This document shows, piece by piece, positions 60,612 through 64,000 of a DNA stretch of 64,000 nt (position 1 is its first letter; the number at the start of each line of letters is the position of its first letter). A program made the translations under genes and the position numbers. The stretch is taken from the NCBI GenBank assembly GCA_029168955.1, contig JAPDOI010000121.1:620001-684000 (forward strand), written 5' to 3'. The DNA comes from Aplectana chamaeleonis. Its lineage: Eukaryota; Nematoda; Chromadorea; Rhabditida; Cosmocercidae. The notes under the pieces were generated by a model. The model was not told the DNA's origin. It was given only the letters and a program-made list of their open reading frames with translations, and searched no databases.

Positions 60612-61421
60612 TAAGTCGCAGTCGTCGACCAATTCAATCGAAATGGTATACCCCAAGGCTGCTCGTCGCTGAAAGCAACGCCGCAACTCCGAGTTCGTAG
60701 ATCCCTATACACTCCACTTTAAAACAAGATTCGAATGACATTCGAACTTGTATGCAACTGCTGCAGACTACATAAATGTCGCGTTTCAATGGGGGTATAG
60801 CCGATGCAGCCCTGCTCATCGGTTCGGTGTATTTTCCTACAGACTGTGTCTCCATGAACCCATGCCTGTGGCATTTTTCGACATCTTTTCACAGTCTGCG
60901 GCTCTAAATGCGTTTGTTTGTTCGACAAAATACATCAAACCAACGGAGACCTTTTCCAGAATCTATTACAGCAAATAGACCGGGCATTTGCGACGGCAGT
61001 GCAGGGGTTCGCGAATCCACAGTTCAACAAGGTTTCGATCTCGAACGGCGATCAATCACGGCAGGCCTTCCATTCACTAGACTGAGTTTGGCGAAAGGCG
61101 TATACATGCGTCGACGTCCATATTATCGCGAAGTAGACCCACATACGGTGCGTATCATAAGTATAGGCGCACCCCCGAAACTGAAAAATCCAAATCCGCA
61201 CAAACGTTCTCCAAACCTTTTGGTTATATCCAGACTCGGCATGGCTGAAAACTCTTGTCAAAACAATTTCTATGAAAATGTTTGAAAATAAGGCAAATTT
61301 TGCATTCAACCTTCAAAATGGCCGTATCAAAAGTATAGACGAACTTTTTTGGCCTCTCAGATCTCTTCTTATGACCGTCCAATCAGGATCATGGAGATAT
61401 CGGTCGATGACTCTTGAAGAA

Positions 61422-62588
61422 CTCAGATAAAAACAGCCCACTTCCCGCCGGCCAAGTCGGGCTAGTCGACTTTGCGCGGCTCCAATTTTGTGGGCTTGGC
61501 ATAGCGCCCCACTTCCCGCGGAGAGAGAGGCTTTTCCGTATTTCCGCGGAGTGTCGGCGGGCAGCCGGCTATTCCTGGGGGTCATCGAACACTCACTCAT
61601 CGATTCCCACATAGGAATCATCATTGCACAACATGCTAGAGTGGAGCCAGTGGACGATTGCTGAGCAGAGAACGCTGTGTTGAAACTCTTTCCAAAACCC
61701 GCGCTTTGTGCGACGCTGGCCTTGGGCAGGTGAACCACTGTCCGTTAATGGCATTTGCGAATGGGAAGGCTGCATGAAGCAGTGAGTGTAGGAAGCTTAC
61801 CCGTAGAAGCTCACTCCCCACTTGTCAAGAGCAGTTCGAGATGAAATCCCCAGGAGCGGATTTTTCAAATTTTGTTTTAATAGACCTTAAAGGCTGAGGT
61901 CACGATGAAAAACGTTTTTAGGGCCCAAAGAAGCTGTTTCGTGCACACGTGCACAGCGATGACGTAAAAGACCGCCGTCTCATGCCGAGCAGTCAAAAAT
62001 CATCGACATTCAGAGGACGAAATAAATGCAAATTTAACGAAGAAAAATAGTTGAACAATGAAAGCATCACTTCAGTCAATGTTTTTGACGAGATGTGCAC
62101 ATAAATCCAAAGCTTCATTGATTGAAATTCAATTTCAAGCCAACTGATGTTTTTGATATAAGAGGTCACCGATGCCGATGATGTGGAGTGGGCTCGTCCA
62201 CCATCAAAAGACAAGAAAGTTCAGGCTTCAAATTTGACCCAAAACAGTGGTTTTTTCGCCATTTTTTCTTATAGGTCCTACTACTCGAGACCCAGAAAAG
62301 GGTTTAGAGAAAAAAAAAGACGACAAGCATATTTGATCTCGACCACTGCCTTTAACTCAAAGTGTGATTTTTTAATATGCCGCAAACTGCTTTAGGATTG
62401 TCTTCTGTCGGCCATCAGACTAGCCGTAAGGCGGTGGCAGAAGGGCCGTAGAGTGCGTGTCCACCGTGTACGGGCAGTCAACGAAACAGCGCTGCCGACT
62501 GCCCGCGACCGATCTATTGGCCTTCCGCGGGAGGGGTTACGGGACGTCGGCTAGTGGTACCGCGGGAAGTGTGATGTCTCCATCTGAG
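61422..62588. mobile_element. CTCAGAT-terminus DNA element, copy 1 (filled), middle layer
   Basis: CTCAGATAAAAACAGCCCAC at the left and an inverted end ...CTTCCCGCGG-complement...ATCTGAG at the right. AA flanks both sides. It contains the TTAA MITE at 61891-62351. Without the MITE and one TTAA it is 702 bp, the same as copy 2. No transposase was recognised; minus-strand open frames are shared with copy 2 but look non-coding. Confidence 0.85.
61891..62351. mobile_element. TTAA MITE, long subfamily copy 3 (inverted), inner layer, 461 bp
   Basis: TTAA (61887-61890), then AGGCTGAGGTCACGATGAAA. The right end is CTCGACCACTGCCT, then TTAA (62352-62355): a perfect target duplication. The interior is the inverse of 35265-35794 and 56231-56773. 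Confidence 0.95.
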
Positions 62589-62591
62589 AAC

Positions 62592-62790
62592 GGCAAAGTT
62601 GCTCGGCTATCTTGCGATTGCTCAATCCTGGCGTATGCAGAGCGCGAATTTGAGCCTGTTCGGCTTCAGAAAGGTGAGACCTACGTGGCATTTATGTGAT
62701 GAATAGTGGACACTTAGCACTACATAATTAACAGTTGAAATGGGAACCTTTTGGAATCAAAAGAATACTATTGGTACCTTACCTGAAGTG
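62592..62790. other. Interior of the outer IR/DR element, no feature recognised
   Basis: Single-copy here. No gene seen. Confidence 0.4.
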
Positions 62791-63229
62791 TGTCTATACT
62801 TTTGATACGGCCATTCTGAAGGCTGTATGCCAAGTTTCCCTAATCTTTTAACATTTTTCATAGAAATTGTTTTGACAAGGGTTTTCAGCCATGCTGAGTT
62901 TGGATATAACGATAAGGCTTGGATAGCGTTTGTACGGATTTGGAATTCTACAGTTTCTTTGGTTCGTCTATACTTATCTACGCACTGTATAATACAATAT
63001 CTGCCAAGTGCAGGCTCCGAATTCCTCCGAATAAGCGAAATATATGAAGAAGCCACTCTGGCGCGCCCACAGCGAGAAACCACTTTGCCCCGCCCCATAT
63101 GATGACCTCGCTAGCTCAACAGTGGCAAGATGAGCAATGGCTCTCGATCAATAGCCCCGTTCTTTCTTTTATCATGAGCTTCTCTTTCCATTCACGTCCG
63201 CTCCCATACCTACGTCGGTTGCGAACGAT

Positions 63230-63931
63230 CTCAGATAAAAACAGCCCACTTCCCGCCGGCCAAGTCGGCCTAGTCGACTTCGCGCGGCCCCAATTTTGTG
63301 GGCGTGGCACAGCGCCCCACTTCCCGCGGAGAGAGAGGTTTTCCCGTCTTTCCGCAGAGTGTCGGCGGACAGTCGGCTACTCCTGGGGGTCATCGAACAC
63401 TCACTCATCGATTCCCAATTTAATACCATCATTGCGCCACCCACTAGAGTGGAGCCAATGAACGACTGCTGAGCAGAGAACGCTGTGTTGAGACTCTTTC
63501 CAAAACCCGCGCTGTGTGCGACGCTGGCCTTGGGCAGGTGAACCACTGCCCGTTAATGGCATCTGCGAATGGGAAGGCTGCAAGAAGCAGTGAGTGTAGG
63601 AAGCTTCTCCGTAGAAGCTCACTCCTTACTTGTCAAGAGCAGTTCAAGATGAAATTCCCAGGAGTGGAGTTTTCAAATTTTGTTTTAACATACCTTTACT
63701 TGAAAAGGGATTTTTAAATGTGCCGCAAACTGCTTTAGGATTGTCTTCTGTCAGTCATCAGATTAGCCGTAAGGCGGTGGCAGAAGGGCCGCAGAGTGCG
63801 TGTTCACCGTATACGGGCAGTCAACGAAACAGCGCTGCCGACTGCCCGCGACTGATCTATTGGCCTTCCGCGGGAGGGGTTACGGGACGTCGGCTAGTGG
63901 TTCCGCGGGAAGTGTGATGTCTCTATCTGAG
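63230..63931. mobile_element. CTCAGAT-terminus DNA element, copy 2 (empty site), 702 bp
   Basis: Ends CTCAGATAAAAACAGCCCAC and TATCTGAG, AT on both sides. Matches 61422-62588 along its whole length but lacks the MITE. The corresponding site near 63693-63700 reads CCTTTACTTGAAAAG where copy 1 has CC-TTAA-MITE-TTAA-CTCAAAG. Confidence 0.9.
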
Positions 63932-64000
63932 ATGGGAGTGACAAGCCTCTACTAACTCGTTCACCATGTTTTCGCCTCTCAATTTTGGGCGTTATTTGAG
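63932..64000. other. Window end, no feature recognised
   Basis: Unique short sequence after the transposon. Confidence 0.4.

Larger units (their letters stand above)
61146..62987. mobile_element. IR/DR-type non-autonomous Tc1/mariner element, outer layer of a nest
   Basis: TA precedes CGGTGCGTATCATAAGTATA at 61146. The inverted end TATACTTATCTACGCACTG finishes at 62987 and TA follows. Inner direct repeats CGTATCAAAAGTATAGACG lie at about 61323 and, inverted, at about 62795, so each arm has two binding-site-like repeats about 175-185 bp apart. The arms are about 200 bp. Without the nested insert the element is about 673 bp and has no transposase. Confidence 0.85.

Noticed and set aside
61313..61738. 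141-codon minus-strand frame also present at 63172-63546
   Set aside because: Its conservation is explained by two copies of the same DNA transposon, with no family motif; the frame runs out of the element into unrelated flank.

Overview
This window looks like repeat-dense intergenic DNA from a nematode, probably a strongylid (hookworm-like, clade V). The clues are a Tc3-like transposase that appears to carry one very short spliceosomal intron, a mariner of the nematode/arthropod type, RTE-clade non-LTR retrotransposons ending in 4-bp tandem tails, and a high density of foldback elements and MITEs. No host gene could be recognised with confidence, and no tRNA, rRNA, spliced-leader RNA, operon or CRISPR array was seen. 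The species assignment is inference; no database search was possible.

Layout. 1-1697: 5' part of an RTE element (family 1) on the minus strand, cut by the window edge. 2.9-6.1 kb: GC-rich foldbacks, a GCGAT-word-rich stretch and a perfect 60-bp palindrome. 6363-7669: a dead mariner with 34-bp TIRs. 8.8-11.5 kb: a foldback and a 1.4-kb inverted-repeat element with an internal repeated module. 13.4-14.4 kb: one TTAA-flanked MITE inside another. 18-28 kb: scattered foldbacks, a purine and a pyrimidine tract, and a 173-bp (TA)n. 30.3 kb: a GCAGCAGTTGGGG minisatellite. 35.2-39.0 kb: a TTAA MITE, two long foldbacks and a 5'-truncated RTE (family 2, minus strand). 40.6-42.7 kb: a palindrome and three MITEs. 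43450-49916: an IR/DR Tc3-like transposon whose right arm is split by a 4.86-kb element carrying a 42-bp minisatellite and several foldbacks. 49.9-54.1 kb: (TG)n/(TATG)n and a nearly full-length RTE family 1 copy, disabled by two stop codons and a catalytic Asp-to-Gly change. 54.1-56.1 kb: a second, larger 42-bp minisatellite. 56.2-58.3 kb: a TTAA MITE, a CGTTTCG satellite and foldbacks. 60.4 kb: a possible host exon. 61146-62987: a three-level nest of transposons, with an empty copy of its middle layer at 63230-63931.

The most informative results are structural. A family of TTAA-flanked elements with terminus AGGCAGTGNTCRCGATAAAA occurs at 12 or more places. Its insertion site is supported by a filled/empty comparison in which both copies of the host element come out at exactly 702 bp once the insert is removed. 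Two unrelated elements share the IR/DR architecture, with paired terminal and internal binding-site-like repeats about 175-185 bp apart. The window therefore reads as a record of successive transposition, all visible coding copies of which are dead.
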